From positions 2,140,001 to 2,204,000 of the forward strand of contig NZ_SORO01000001.1 of NCBI RefSeq assembly GCF_004368965.1: 64,000 nucleotides of DNA, in the 5' to 3' direction. The notes under the pieces were generated by a model that did not search any database, was not told where the DNA came from, and was given only the letters and a program-made list of their open reading frames with translations. Source of the DNA: Leptospira meyeri (GTDB lineage: Bacteria > Spirochaetota > Leptospiria > Leptospirales > Leptospiraceae). Shown here in pieces: positions 8,434-17,305 of this stretch. Both the position numbers and the translations under genes were made by a program. The stretch's first letter is position 1, and each line of letters opens with the position of its first letter.

Positions 8434-8953
8434 ATATTTATTTTTATCTTTAGTTCTTTTTTCATTCACTTTTGTCTATTGTCTAAGTGATACAAAAAAG
8501 AACTTAGAAAGCTTAAAGGCATGTCAGTTTGATTTGGTGGATGTTCGTGTTGACCTCAAACCAAATCCTAGTTTTCCATTAATTCCTTTGGTGGATTTGT
8601 ATCCGCAAATTTCTGTAGTCAATCCTAACAACACCAAAGTTTCTATCTACCAATTTGATTTGGAAATTGAACTTGTGACTCCGAAAGGAAAAGAATACAT
8701 TGGAAAACTCCAAAATGAAACATCACTCGAAGTAGAACCAAACTCTGAAGCCTTGGTTGTTTTGAAACTTGTCCCCGAACAAAAAGGCTCCATTCTTCCA
8801 AAACTTCTTTCATTAGCAAAACAACTGTCAGATGCAGCAAGGCGCGGGGAAGATGCAGAGTTTGAAATTTATGGAACCGTACAAGTAGATAGTGCTTTTG
8901 GGAAACTTCCTATTCCCGTGAGAGAAGTTTCTCGGATCAAACTTAAAAAATGA
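8423..8953 (+). CDS. LEA14-like lipoprotein
   Basis: 176 residues. A hydrophobic signal segment ends S-F-T-F-V-Y-C, an acceptable spirochaetal lipobox, so Cys20 is probably lipidated. The mature part looks like a single LEA type 2 (WHy) beta-sandwich: D-V-R-V-D-L-K-P, V-V-N-P-N-N-T-K-V-S-I-Y-Q-F-D-L-E-I-E-L, then alternating strands to the end. The start is TTG at 8423, inside the previous gene (11-nt overlap), with GGAAGG 6 nt upstream. It overlaps the next gene by 4 nt (ATGA), so the three are translationally coupled. The function of bacterial LEA14 lipoproteins is not established. Confidence 0.7.
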   Translation: MVRRYLFLSLVLFSFTFVYCLSDTKKNLESLKACQFDLVDVRVDLKPNPSFPLIPLVDLYPQISVVNPNNTKVSIYQFDLEIELVTPKGKEYIGKLQNETSLEVEPNSEALVVLKLVPEQKGSILPKLLSLAKQLSDAARRGEDAEFEIYGTVQVDSAFGKLPIPVREVSRIKLKK

Positions 8954-9258
8954 AATTTTTCGACCTTGGGATTTTTGCCCTTCTATTTAGCATTGGAACC
9001 AACTTTCAATGCATTCAAAATCGAGATGATTTGTTTTATTCCCCACAAGAAGGAAACCAAAAGATTTTTGAATCCTATGCTTTAAAAAATTCATCCTGCG
9101 GGGCAAACAAACTTCCTGGTGCATTGGTGCTTGGCAGAGTTAAAATTGACGAATTAAAACTTTGTTTTAAGGCAATCGAACTGACAGACTGTAACACATG
9201 GAATACGGAAGGTTATCTTCCTGACTCCTGCAAAGCAATTAGTACGAGTTTTCGATAG
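8950..9258 (+). CDS. Small putative lipoprotein, function unknown
   Basis: 102 residues. The leader L-G-I-F-A-L-L-F-S-I-G-T-N-F-Q-C resembles a loose spirochaetal lipobox with Cys at residue 21. The mature protein has four further cysteines (C50, C72, C81 and C93), which could form two disulphides in the periplasm. No family recognised. It starts in a 4-nt ATGA overlap with the LEA14-like gene and ends 2 nt before the next gene, so it belongs to the 7453-9770 operon. Confidence 0.6.
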   Translation: MKFFDLGIFALLFSIGTNFQCIQNRDDLFYSPQEGNQKIFESYALKNSSCGANKLPGALVLGRVKIDELKLCFKAIELTDCNTWNTEGYLPDSCKAISTSFR

Positions 9259-9260
9259 TT

Positions 9261-9770
9261 ATGTGGCGGTATTTATTTGATTTATCAACTGCGGAAGTTT
9301 TTTTATTCGCATCACTAGCGTTAGCTGGCATTTTCTTACTTGTATTCGGAAAACTGAGAAAAAAAGAAACTTCCACAAGTTCAAAAACAAAACAAAACAA
9401 TGGCTTGGAGGATCCTTCCAGCCAAACTTCAAACAAATCAAAAAAAGATTCCAAACAATCCAAAGATACCAATTTAAAAGTGATGGAAGTTTTCGATTAC
9501 AATGGAACAAAAATCCTCCACCAAGATGGTGCATATACAGTAAATGACCAAGGTGTAGTTACCAATTATATGAATTGGAATCTCCTACCTACTAAATACC
9601 AAAAAATGGTAAAGGAACTAGATAATCGTTCCCTCGGAGAAAAAGGAGAGGACTATTTTCTAGAAATGATCAATGGGTTCTATTATGTTTCTCTGCCGGG
9701 TGGAAAGAAAAAAAAATACGATTCCATCCAAAGTATCCCGGCAGATATAAGAAAACGATTAGGGGTATAA
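9261..9770 (+). CDS. Membrane-anchored hypothetical protein
   Basis: 169 residues. A transmembrane helix at about residues 11-29 is followed by a lysine/serine-rich linker (about 32-72: K-K-E-T-S-T-S-S-K-T-K). A compact C-terminal domain of about 95 residues follows, with N-G-T-K-I-L-H-Q-D-G-A-Y-T-V-N and G-F-Y-Y-V-S-L-P-G-G-K-K-K-K. The basic linker after the helix suggests a cytoplasmic C-terminus. No family recognised. It follows the small lipoprotein by 2 nt and is the last gene of this operon; the desaturase gene converges 10 nt further on. Confidence 0.6.
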   Translation: MWRYLFDLSTAEVFLFASLALAGIFLLVFGKLRKKETSTSSKTKQNNGLEDPSSQTSNKSKKDSKQSKDTNLKVMEVFDYNGTKILHQDGAYTVNDQGVVTNYMNWNLLPTKYQKMVKELDNRSLGEKGEDYFLEMINGFYYVSLPGGKKKKYDSIQSIPADIRKRLGV

Positions 9771-9780
9771 CAACTATACT

Positions 9781-10713
9781 TTAAATAGACAATACTTCTG
9801 CTTTATTTTTGATCTTAGAAGATTGTTTCGATTCTTTTAATAGTTGTTTTGTTGCTTTTTGTTCGCGATCACGGATGATACCCTCATCCAAAACTTTTTT
9901 TGGTGGTTTTTTTAAATCCCAAACAACTCCAAACCAACTGAGTATTTTTAAAATATAATAAGAGACATCCACTTCATACCAGTAGAAACCTTGGTTTACC
10001 GATGAACAGTAATAGTGGTGGTTGTTATGCCAACCTTCTCCCATCGTGATAAGAGCTAACCAAAAATTATTTTTACTAGTGTCGCGTGAGTCATACCGCA
10101 CCGAACCATACACATGGGAAAGAGAATTGATCGTCCAAGTAGCATGGCCTAAAAAGAAAGTAGAAACTGCATATCCATAAACGAGCCAAGCCCATCCACC
10201 CACTAAATAGAGTAAGACGGCATAAGACAATGGCGCTATCCAATGGTGACGATCTATAAAACGTAACTCAGGATATTTATAAAAATCAGGAATGAGTTTG
10301 GCTTCATAATCGTTGTAATCGTTCCGCAAAAACCAAAACATGTGCGAATACCAAAATCCCTTTCGGCTGGGAGAATGGATGTCTTTTTCCGTATCCGAAT
10401 ACTTATGGTGGTTTCTATGGTGAGCCGCCCACCAGAGGGGACCTTTTTGCATGGACATAGCCCCAATCCAAGCCAAAACAAATTGAAACACTCGGGATGT
10501 TTTAAAGGAAGCATGAGAAAAATAACGATGGTAAGCGGCAGTGATTCCAAACATTCGAAGGAAATAGGATCCAAGGGCAACCCCCACCAGAGACCAAGAA
10601 AAGGGAACAGTGAAAACGGTAAGAACCGTAGCCTGGACCAAAAAGAACAAAATTAGAAAAAGCAAAGGAGCCTGTTCTTTGACAACTGGCTCAACGGTAG
10701 ACGAAGAATTCAT
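9781..10713 (-). CDS. Acyl-CoA (delta-9 type) fatty acid desaturase
   Basis: 310 residues, integral membrane. The three histidine boxes of membrane desaturases are intact: H-R-Y-F-S-H (about residue 62), H-H-R-N-H-H (about 98) and H-N-N-H-H (about 230). They would ligate the di-iron centre that inserts a cis double bond in an acyl-CoA or acyl-lipid chain. Hydrophobic pairs flank the first box and lie at about 165-195. The C-terminal 45 residues are lysine-rich and cytoplasmic. The gene is divergent from lysC with 104 nt between the starts. Desaturation fits Leptospira, which lives on long-chain fatty acids; the regiospecificity is inferred. Confidence 0.9.
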   Translation of the reverse strand: MNSSSTVEPVVKEQAPLLFLILFFLVQATVLTVFTVPFSWSLVGVALGSYFLRMFGITAAYHRYFSHASFKTSRVFQFVLAWIGAMSMQKGPLWWAAHHRNHHKYSDTEKDIHSPSRKGFWYSHMFWFLRNDYNDYEAKLIPDFYKYPELRFIDRHHWIAPLSYAVLLYLVGGWAWLVYGYAVSTFFLGHATWTINSLSHVYGSVRYDSRDTSKNNFWLALITMGEGWHNNHHYYCSSVNQGFYWYEVDVSYYILKILSWFGVVWDLKKPPKKVLDEGIIRDREQKATKQLLKESKQSSKIKNKAEVLSI

Positions 10714-10817
10714 GCAAATAAACCTATACCTATTGGAGTCTCCTAATGGCGTTTGGTTGCAAAAAAATTCATTCTACTTGATTCCCGATTTGCCTGTAGC
10801 ACCCTGTCCATATACCC

Positions 10818-12032
10818 ATGTCATCGAAAATCGTTGTCCAAAAATACGGTGGAACCTCCGTTGGTGACACCACTAAAATCCAAAATGTGGCCAAACGTAT
10901 CAAACGTTACCACGATGAAGGCCAAAAAGTTGCCGTTGTAGTTTCTGCAATGGGACATACTACCGACGAACTTGTCGACCTTGCTGACCAAATTTCTAAA
11001 AATCCTCCCAAACGAGAAATGGATATGTTGCTCTCGACAGGTGAACAAGTCTCGATTGCTCTTCTTGCCATTGCTCTGAATGAAATCGGAGTACCAGCAC
11101 AATCTTTTACTGGCTCTCAATTAAAAATCCTAACCGATGGAAACTTCTCCAATGGAAAGATCGAAATGATCGATCGTTCTCGAATTGATGAGGCATTTAA
11201 CAAAGGAAAGGTGGTAATTGTTGCTGGTTTCCAAGGAATCGATAAAGACGAAAACATTGTTACCCTTGGCCGCGGGGGAAGTGATACTTCTGCTGTTGCT
11301 CTTGCTGCTGCCCTTGGAGCCGATGAATGTGAAATTTATACAGACGTTGATGGTGTTTACACTGCTGACCCAAGAAAAATTCCAACAGCAAAGATGCACA
11401 AACAAATCACTTATGAAGAAATGTTAGAACTCGCAAGCCTTGGGGCTGGAGTCCTTCATTCTCGAAGTGTTGAATTAGGTATGAACTATAACGTGGTCAT
11501 CCACGTACGATCCAGTTTCCACGACAAACCGGGAACTTTAGTGATGAGTGAGGACAAAATTATGGAAAAAATGAAAGTGAGTGGAGTCACTGCAAAAGGT
11601 GACCAAGCTCGAGTTACCATTGCCGATGTAAAAGACAAACCAGGAATTGCTGCAGAGTTATTCACTCAATTAGCAAACAAAGATGTGATTGTGGATGTGA
11701 TTGTTCAATCATCTCCAAGAGACGGAATCAATACCATTTCCTTCACCATTGCCAAAAAAGACATTTCCGCCGCAAAACCAATCATTGATGCCTATGCGAA
11801 AGACCATGGAAATGGTAAAGCTGAGATTGATGAAAACATATCTATTGTTTCCGCTGTTGGTGTAGGCATGAAATCCCATGTAGGGGTGGCAGCTAAGATG
11901 TTCCAATCACTTGCTGAAAAAAACATCAATATTGAAATGATCTCCACATCGGAGATTAAAATTTCCTGCGTCATCAAACAAAACCAAGCGGAAGATGCAG
12001 TAAAGGCTTTACATACCACGTTCATCGGGTAA
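10818..12032 (+). CDS. lysC: Aspartate kinase
   Basis: 404 residues, the length of a monofunctional LysC alpha subunit. The kinase domain begins [10 protein letters not shown] (catalytic Lys and phosphate loop), with G-R-G-G-S-D-T-S-A and [13 protein letters not shown] further on. Two ACT domains (about 265-335 and 343-404) would bind lysine and/or threonine for feedback control. The enzyme phosphorylates aspartate at the entry to lysine, threonine, methionine and diaminopimelate synthesis. The start ATG lacks a strong ribosome site. The SurA-like gene begins 12 nt downstream, so cotranscription is likely. Confidence 0.95.
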   Translation: MSSKIVVQKYGGTSVGDTTKIQNVAKRIKRYHDEGQKVAVVVSAMGHTTDELVDLADQISKNPPKREMDMLLSTGEQVSIALLAIALNEIGVPAQSFTGSQLKILTDGNFSNGKIEMIDRSRIDEAFNKGKVVIVAGFQGIDKDENIVTLGRGGSDTSAVALAAALGADECEIYTDVDGVYTADPRKIPTAKMHKQITYEEMLELASLGAGVLHSRSVELGMNYNVVIHVRSSFHDKPGTLVMSEDKIMEKMKVSGVTAKGDQARVTIADVKDKPGIAAELFTQLANKDVIVDVIVQSSPRDGINTISFTIAKKDISAAKPIIDAYAKDHGNGKAEIDENISIVSAVGVGMKSHVGVAAKMFQSLAEKNINIEMISTSEIKISCVIKQNQAEDAVKALHTTFIG

Positions 12033-12044
12033 ATTTACGACCGT

Positions 12045-13097
12045 ATGCAAAAAAGACTTCGAATGCCTCGACTTTTGATTTTATTTTTTGCATCGGTTTT
12101 CGTTTTTAGCCTCTTTTTTGCTCCGATCATCAGTTTAAGTTCTTACGAATCTTTAAATTCCGTTCTAGTCATCGTTGGACCCAAATCTATTTCTAGTTTG
12201 GATTATGAGGAAGGTGTAGAACGTTACAAAAACTTATCTCGTTTTTTTCCCAATTATCGCAAAAAAGGATCTCTCCATTCCCAAGTAGTCGATTTTCTAA
12301 TCGATCGAGCTGTGGTGGACAATGCAGCAGATGAAGAATCCATCCAAGTAAATGAAAAACGAATCGAAGCGGAAATCCAAAAAAGGATGGAAGCACAAGG
12401 AATTAGCGACCTCGAACAATTCAAAAAGTCCGTCCAAACTCAGTTTAATTTACCTTATGATGTTTGGTTGGAAGATCTACCATACCAAATTAAAAAAGGC
12501 CAACTTCTACAAATTAAAGTAAGCCCTCCCTTACCTTCTGAACAAGAAGTACAATCATGGTATAACAAGAATAAGGCGAAAGTAGGATCTGAGTTTAAAT
12601 TTAGGGAAATTGTTTTTTCACCGTCAAATTCATCCATTGATGAAGAAACAAGAGTGTTTAACGAACTCACTGAAATTCGAAACAAATCTTTAAAAGATCC
12701 TTCTTTCTTTAAACTTGTTGCTTCAGGTCCAAGAAATGAATCTCGGTATCGTTTGAACGGAGGACTCGTCAACTGGGTTCCAACCTTTGAACTTTACAAA
12801 TCTCAACCCACTACAGCTTCTGTATTGACTCAAGTAGGCGGAGCTGGAAAAATTTCTGAAGTGTTTCGAGATGATCGCAAACGTTATTGTTTAGTTTTCA
12901 TTGAAGGAATGCGACCCACTCCTTTAGATGCTGTTAGAAAAGGAATCCAAGGTTTTTTATTTCGAGAGAAAGAACAAACTTCTTTTGAAGAATGGGTTTC
13001 CAACACACGAAAAAATTCATCTATCTCCATCTTTGATCCTATTTATATGAAAGAATATAACATTAGCAATCCGGAAGAAAAATACAATATAGACTAA
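12045..13097 (+). CDS. SurA-like periplasmic chaperone / parvulin-type protein
   Basis: 350 residues. There is a long hydrophobic N-terminal leader (about 10-32). An N-terminal SurA-like helical domain contains V-V-D-F-L-I-D-R-A-V-V-D-N-A-A and repeated acidic/basic helices. A parvulin-like PPIase region follows at about 190-305, with F-K-F-R-E-I-V-F and N-G-G-L-V-N-W-V-P-T-F-E-L. SurA-type proteins hold outer membrane proteins unfolded in the periplasm and may isomerise prolines. Leptospira is known to encode a SurA-like protein of this size. The stop overlaps the next start by 1 nt (TAATGATG), so it heads a tightly coupled group of four. Confidence 0.78.
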   Translation: MQKRLRMPRLLILFFASVFVFSLFFAPIISLSSYESLNSVLVIVGPKSISSLDYEEGVERYKNLSRFFPNYRKKGSLHSQVVDFLIDRAVVDNAADEESIQVNEKRIEAEIQKRMEAQGISDLEQFKKSVQTQFNLPYDVWLEDLPYQIKKGQLLQIKVSPPLPSEQEVQSWYNKNKAKVGSEFKFREIVFSPSNSSIDEETRVFNELTEIRNKSLKDPSFFKLVASGPRNESRYRLNGGLVNWVPTFELYKSQPTTASVLTQVGGAGKISEVFRDDRKRYCLVFIEGMRPTPLDAVRKGIQGFLFREKEQTSFEEWVSNTRKNSSISIFDPIYMKEYNISNPEEKYNID

Positions 13098-14647
13098 TGA
13101 TGAACCGTAAGGACTATAATCCAAGTTTTGCGGTTGTCTATTTGGATAACCAATCCATTCAATTTCTAAATCAAAATTTTAAACCAGAGTTGTTAGAAGA
13201 ATTTGTACATCGCCTTTCTAAAATATTTCCCAAAATTCAAATTCATATCAATACAAACAATTTACTTTCTGAAAAAATAAATTCGACTACGGTAAAAAAC
13301 CAATTTATAGTCCACGAAGATGTTTCCAAAGAGTATGAATTTCTCCTTAAATTAGGCAAACTTTTACCAGAATCAAAGTATAAAGACCCAGATTGGGATG
13401 AAGTTTGTTTTCTGTATTTTACTGGGATCTCTCCACTTTTAGATTCCAGACTAACAGAGACAGCATGGGATCGACATCGGAACTTTTTTAGCCAGTATTC
13501 TTATTCAGAAAACTTACCACCTGGACTTACACCCACGATCATCACTCGTGAATTTTTAACTTCTTTACCCGATACTTTGGCAACCGATATACATTCGTAT
13601 TTCCTGAAAAATATTAACCAATATGATGTGGATATTTTTTACAAAGCACCTGATCTTCGCCAACTTCGTTTGGACTTTCGACTCTCCTCTTTTCGTTCCT
13701 TAACTCTCATCCAAGGACTATTGCCTTTGGGAGAAGATTTAACTTATGAAAATCTTCTTTCCAAATTAAAAGAAAATCCACAACTGTTTCGTAGTGCCCC
13801 TTCTTATTTAGAATGGGAAATTTATAAAGGTTGTGAGCTTAAGTGTACATTTTGTCCGCGCGAGTTCTCCGATTTAACAAATGATGGAAGTTTTGTTTCT
13901 TTGACGGAAGTAAAATCAACCATTTCCAAACTCAATGAAGAACTGACTTCACCCATCACCATTAGTCTTACAGGAAATGGGGAACCTCTCCTCCACCCCG
14001 ATTTTAAAAACGTTGTTTTAGAAATTTTAAAATTAGAAACGCTTTCCGAACTGATCATCGAAACAGCTCTCTACAAAAACACAGAATCGTTGTTGTCCCT
14101 GATAGAAAGTTTAAATCCATCGGAAAAAGAGAAAATTTGTGTCATCGTAAATGTAACGACGTTAAAACCAGATGTTTACAAATCTTTATACGGAAAATCT
14201 GAACTGGAAAATGTCCTCGTCACAATCGATAAACTCTCGTTAATACTTTCAAACAAATCATTGCACGTTCAGATGATCAAAATGAAGGAAGTGGAAGAAG
14301 AGATTGATCCTTATTTTACTTTTTTTGAAAAAAAAGGAATTAATATCATCTTACAAAAATACAATACTTTTGCGAATAAACTCCCTGAACGTCGAGTGAG
14401 TGACCTCACACCGATTCACAGAGATTTTTGTTGGCATTTGGTTCGTGATTTGTCCGTTTTTGTTGATGGTTCTGTTTCCATTTGCAAACAAAACCAAACA
14501 GAAATCATAGGAAATTTATATAAAGAATCTCTCGGTGCTATTTGGCAAAAAGGATTAGATTTTTTTAAAAATAGCTTTCTTGGTGAGCACGATAAAATTC
14601 CTGCGCCTTGTTTGAATTGTGATGAGTGGTATACTTTCAACGCGTGA
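13097..14647 (+). CDS. Spiro-SPASM radical SAM protein
   Basis: 516 residues. The radical SAM cluster motif C-E-L-K-C-T-F-C (C-x3-C-x2-C) lies at about residues 247-254. It is followed by the glycine-rich SAM site L-T-G-N-G-E-P-L-L-H-P. A C-terminal SPASM-like segment has cysteines in F-C-W-H-L, V-S-I-C-K-Q and P-A-P-C-L-N-C-D, which could bind a second Fe-S cluster. The N-terminal 240 residues are a separate, unrecognised domain. The architecture fits the spirochaete-restricted family called spiro-SPASM; its substrate is unknown. It overlaps the sugar-nucleotide fusion gene by 26 nt, so the two products may act in one pathway. Confidence 0.83.
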   Translation: MMNRKDYNPSFAVVYLDNQSIQFLNQNFKPELLEEFVHRLSKIFPKIQIHINTNNLLSEKINSTTVKNQFIVHEDVSKEYEFLLKLGKLLPESKYKDPDWDEVCFLYFTGISPLLDSRLTETAWDRHRNFFSQYSYSENLPPGLTPTIITREFLTSLPDTLATDIHSYFLKNINQYDVDIFYKAPDLRQLRLDFRLSSFRSLTLIQGLLPLGEDLTYENLLSKLKENPQLFRSAPSYLEWEIYKGCELKCTFCPREFSDLTNDGSFVSLTEVKSTISKLNEELTSPITISLTGNGEPLLHPDFKNVVLEILKLETLSELIIETALYKNTESLLSLIESLNPSEKEKICVIVNVTTLKPDVYKSLYGKSELENVLVTIDKLSLILSNKSLHVQMIKMKEVEEEIDPYFTFFEKKGINIILQKYNTFANKLPERRVSDLTPIHRDFCWHLVRDLSVFVDGSVSICKQNQTEIIGNLYKESLGAIWQKGLDFFKNSFLGEHDKIPAPCLNCDEWYTFNA

Positions 14648-16232
14648 TTGTTTTGCCTTCATTCAGGCAAGACTAGGCTCCACCAGATTTCCTAAAAAAA
14701 TTTTAAAGTCCATTCCGGAAGATACAAACACATCTGTTCTTGATCATATCCACAATCGCCTTACCACTATCTTTCCTAGAGAACAGATTGTTTTTTTAGT
14801 TCCTGAAGGAGACAGAGAACTAATTGAATTTTTGCAAAACAAAAACTACCAATATTTTGTTGGATCGGAATCTGACGTTCGAGATAGATTTCGAAAGGCT
14901 TGCCATCATTTCAAAGCGAAACATATTTTTCGCCTAACGGGAGATAATCCATTTATTGATTTAGAATCCATCCGATATTTGTATGAAGCAATCACTTATA
15001 TTTCGGATCCATATTATAGTTTATCTATGGTTGGATTGCCTTTGGGAATGGGGGTAGAATGTTTTTCAGCAGATTCTCTTTTGTTTGATGTAGAAGGTCC
15101 ATTACCCGAACGACATACAGAACATGTCTCTCTTCATATCAAAGAACATCCAGAAATCCATAAACAATTCCGATTGTCGGCGCCACATCTCAATCATTTC
15201 ACTGATTTAAATCCAAGTACCCTTCGAATCACAGTCGATGAATCCAAAGATTACGAACTCGTTTGTTTGTTGTGGGAAAAATTAGGAACCAAAGATCCAT
15301 TGTTTGGGGCCAAAGAAGTGATTCAGTTGGCAAAAGACCAACCAGAATTTTTTTTAGTCAATGCCTCTGTGGAACAAGTGACCTTTCCCTTACCTAAAGC
15401 AGATCGAAAATCCAAACCGGTACGCATTGTCTATGGCGAACCTTCCCTCTTTGGAAGTGGACACTATGAACGATGCAAATCTTTGTCTCTATTTTTGGAG
15501 ATGAATGGATTTGATATATTACTATCTGACAAACCAGACCTCCAATCCAAAGATTTACCGCAGGTTCTAGATATTAGAGAAAATGAATTTCCCTTAAATA
15601 ATTTGTTTTATATCGATAATCTCCACCATTTACCAAACAAATCCAATTCTAGTTTTTTTCTACCAAATCCAGTGTCACCTCTTACACCAGGAGATCCTGT
15701 TTCGTATTTTAGTTCTCCACTTTCTGAATTGGATTGGAACCAAATAACCATTCCTGGACAAGTTCTTGTATATGCTGGTAGTTTAGGAAAAGAAGAATCA
15801 GAATTAATCGATCGTTATCTATTGCAATTTCTGAATTCCAATGTTTCTACTAAAAAAACTAACATAAGTTCATTGGTTCGAATTGGAGGAACCCCGCCAA
15901 TAGAAAAAATAGTCCAGTACATCCCTCGAGTTTCTTATATTGAATTTTTAAAGCAAATTCAAATTTCTGACGTTATTCTTACATACTTTGGCCAAACGAT
16001 GATGGAATCTCTATCCAATGGTAAAAAAGTTTGTTTGTTTGGAATCACAGCTATACACGAATCTTTGGGTAAATTTGCCGAAAAAGAATTAGGAATTTCC
16101 TATTTAGGATCTTTATCTGAATTAGAGGGAAACAATCAATTTCCAGATGTTTTTCCTAATATAAAAATAAAATTAGTTCGCGATGCTCACTTAAAAATTT
16201 TGAAATGGTTAGAATCAATTTATGAAAGCTAA
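14622..16232 (+). CDS. SpsF-like cytidylyltransferase fused to a PseG-like domain
   Basis: 536 residues in two parts. Residues 1-240 resemble the SpsF/NeuA-type CMP-sugar synthetase fold: F-I-Q-A-R-L-G-S-T-R-F-P-K-K-I-L, then R-L-T-G-D-N-P-F-I-D and R-I-T-V-D-E-S-K-D-Y-E-L. Residues of about 260-536 resemble PseG, the UDP-sugar hydrolase of pseudaminic acid synthesis: G-S-G-H-Y-E-R-C-K-S-L and a late D-V-I-L-T-Y-F-G-Q-T-M-M-E. This could release a sugar from a nucleotide and activate a product with CTP, as in nonulosonate synthesis. The ATG at 14622 (or GTG at 14619) lies inside the spiro-SPASM gene. The substrate is inferred. Confidence 0.72.
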   Translation: MSGILSTRDCFAFIQARLGSTRFPKKILKSIPEDTNTSVLDHIHNRLTTIFPREQIVFLVPEGDRELIEFLQNKNYQYFVGSESDVRDRFRKACHHFKAKHIFRLTGDNPFIDLESIRYLYEAITYISDPYYSLSMVGLPLGMGVECFSADSLLFDVEGPLPERHTEHVSLHIKEHPEIHKQFRLSAPHLNHFTDLNPSTLRITVDESKDYELVCLLWEKLGTKDPLFGAKEVIQLAKDQPEFFLVNASVEQVTFPLPKADRKSKPVRIVYGEPSLFGSGHYERCKSLSLFLEMNGFDILLSDKPDLQSKDLPQVLDIRENEFPLNNLFYIDNLHHLPNKSNSSFFLPNPVSPLTPGDPVSYFSSPLSELDWNQITIPGQVLVYAGSLGKEESELIDRYLLQFLNSNVSTKKTNISSLVRIGGTPPIEKIVQYIPRVSYIEFLKQIQISDVILTYFGQTMMESLSNGKKVCLFGITAIHESLGKFAEKELGISYLGSLSELEGNNQFPDVFPNIKIKLVRDAHLKILKWLESIYES

Positions 16233-17235
16233 AATACAAATTTTATTCTTCGCTTTTTTACTTTTACTCTTCACAAATCCTATATTGACTCAAACAGAAG
16301 ATAAAGAAACCATCGAAATCAATGCAAAGATTGAATTGGAAAAAGTCAGTCGCAATATCATCAATGCACTTCGTTATGGAAAATTTCTTTTAGCTGACAC
16401 AGAATGGAAAAAAATCCAATCAGAAGTTTATAAATCCTATTCTGAATATGACTATTTAAACGGAAGTTTATTGTATTCTAGAATGGAATGGCAAGAAGCA
16501 AAAGAAAGTTTAAACAAAGCTCTCAAAAAAGAACCAAACCATGAAGCTGCAAGTTTTTTACTCGGTATGATTTATGCCCAGGAAGATAGTTGGTCCGAAG
16601 CAAAAGATACTTGGATGGAAACCAATCAAATTTCCCCATACAACCCTTTTTATCATTATAACTTAGGTCTTGCTTACTATATACTAAAAGATTACAACAA
16701 TGCCATTGTATCTTTGAACAAATCTTTAGAATACAAAGCAAACTACAATGAAGCAAAACTCATTTTGGCAAAAACTTATTTAGAACTAAATGAAACGGAA
16801 AAAGCCAAAGTTGAACTCGCCACCATTTTGGAACAAGATCCAAGACACATCCAAGCATCCCATTTAATGGGCCGCGTAGTATATTTAACCGAAAAAGATC
16901 CAAAAAAATCTCTCACCTATTTAAAAAACCAAAGAGTCCTCGGATGGCGAGAAAAAAAAATATATGCACGATGTTACTTTGAAATTCGTAAGTGGAGAGA
17001 TGCAGAAAATCTACTTCGTCCAATCGCCTATTCACCGTTTGCTGACGAATATGACCAAAGTTTTTATTTAAACTTACTTTTAAATTTAGGTTATGATGAA
17101 AGAGCCAACGACTTCTTTCATTTCATCCAAAAACAATCTCAAAACGAATCAAAAATTGCGGAAGCGTATAGAATGTTACTCTCTTCCCGAGAGGGAAAAG
17201 ATTTACTCTATCACTATTTCAAACTTCGTTATTAA
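16222..17235 (+). CDS. TPR-repeat periplasmic protein
   Basis: 337 residues. The signal peptide ends at about residue 24 (T-N-P-I-L-T-Q), with no cysteine at the cleavage site. It is followed by at least five 34-residue tetratricopeptide repeats between about 75 and 250, for example Y-N-L-G-L-A-Y-Y-I-L-K-D-Y-N-N-A-I-V-S-L and L-A-K-T-Y-L-E-L-N-E-T-E-K-A. TPR arrays bind partner proteins; no enzymatic motif is visible. It starts 11 nt before the end of the preceding fusion gene and is the last gene of the lysC-SurA-SPASM group. The stop is followed by a weak hairpin. Confidence 0.75.
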   Translation: MKAKIQILFFAFLLLLFTNPILTQTEDKETIEINAKIELEKVSRNIINALRYGKFLLADTEWKKIQSEVYKSYSEYDYLNGSLLYSRMEWQEAKESLNKALKKEPNHEAASFLLGMIYAQEDSWSEAKDTWMETNQISPYNPFYHYNLGLAYYILKDYNNAIVSLNKSLEYKANYNEAKLILAKTYLELNETEKAKVELATILEQDPRHIQASHLMGRVVYLTEKDPKKSLTYLKNQRVLGWREKKIYARCYFEIRKWRDAENLLRPIAYSPFADEYDQSFYLNLLLNLGYDERANDFFHFIQKQSQNESKIAEAYRMLLSSREGKDLLYHYFKLRY

Positions 17236-17247
17236 TTTGTTTCTAAG

Positions 17248-17286
17248 AATTAGAATCTGAAACTTAAAGAGTAAATTCTAATTTTT
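17248..17286. terminator. Possible bidirectional terminator between convergent genes
   Basis: AATTAGAAT (17248-17256) and ATTCTAATT (17275-17283) form a 9-bp stem with an 18-nt loop, followed by TTT on the plus strand. The stem is AT-only apart from one G-C pair, so it is weak. Its place between the convergent TPR and response-regulator genes is what supports it. Confidence 0.35.
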
Positions 17287-17305
17287 AAGATACTGAGTTC
17301 AAAAA

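Noticed and set aside
10342..10656. Open frames opposite the desaturase gene
   Set aside because: All three histidine boxes of the desaturase are on the minus strand, so the plus-strand frame is a shadow.
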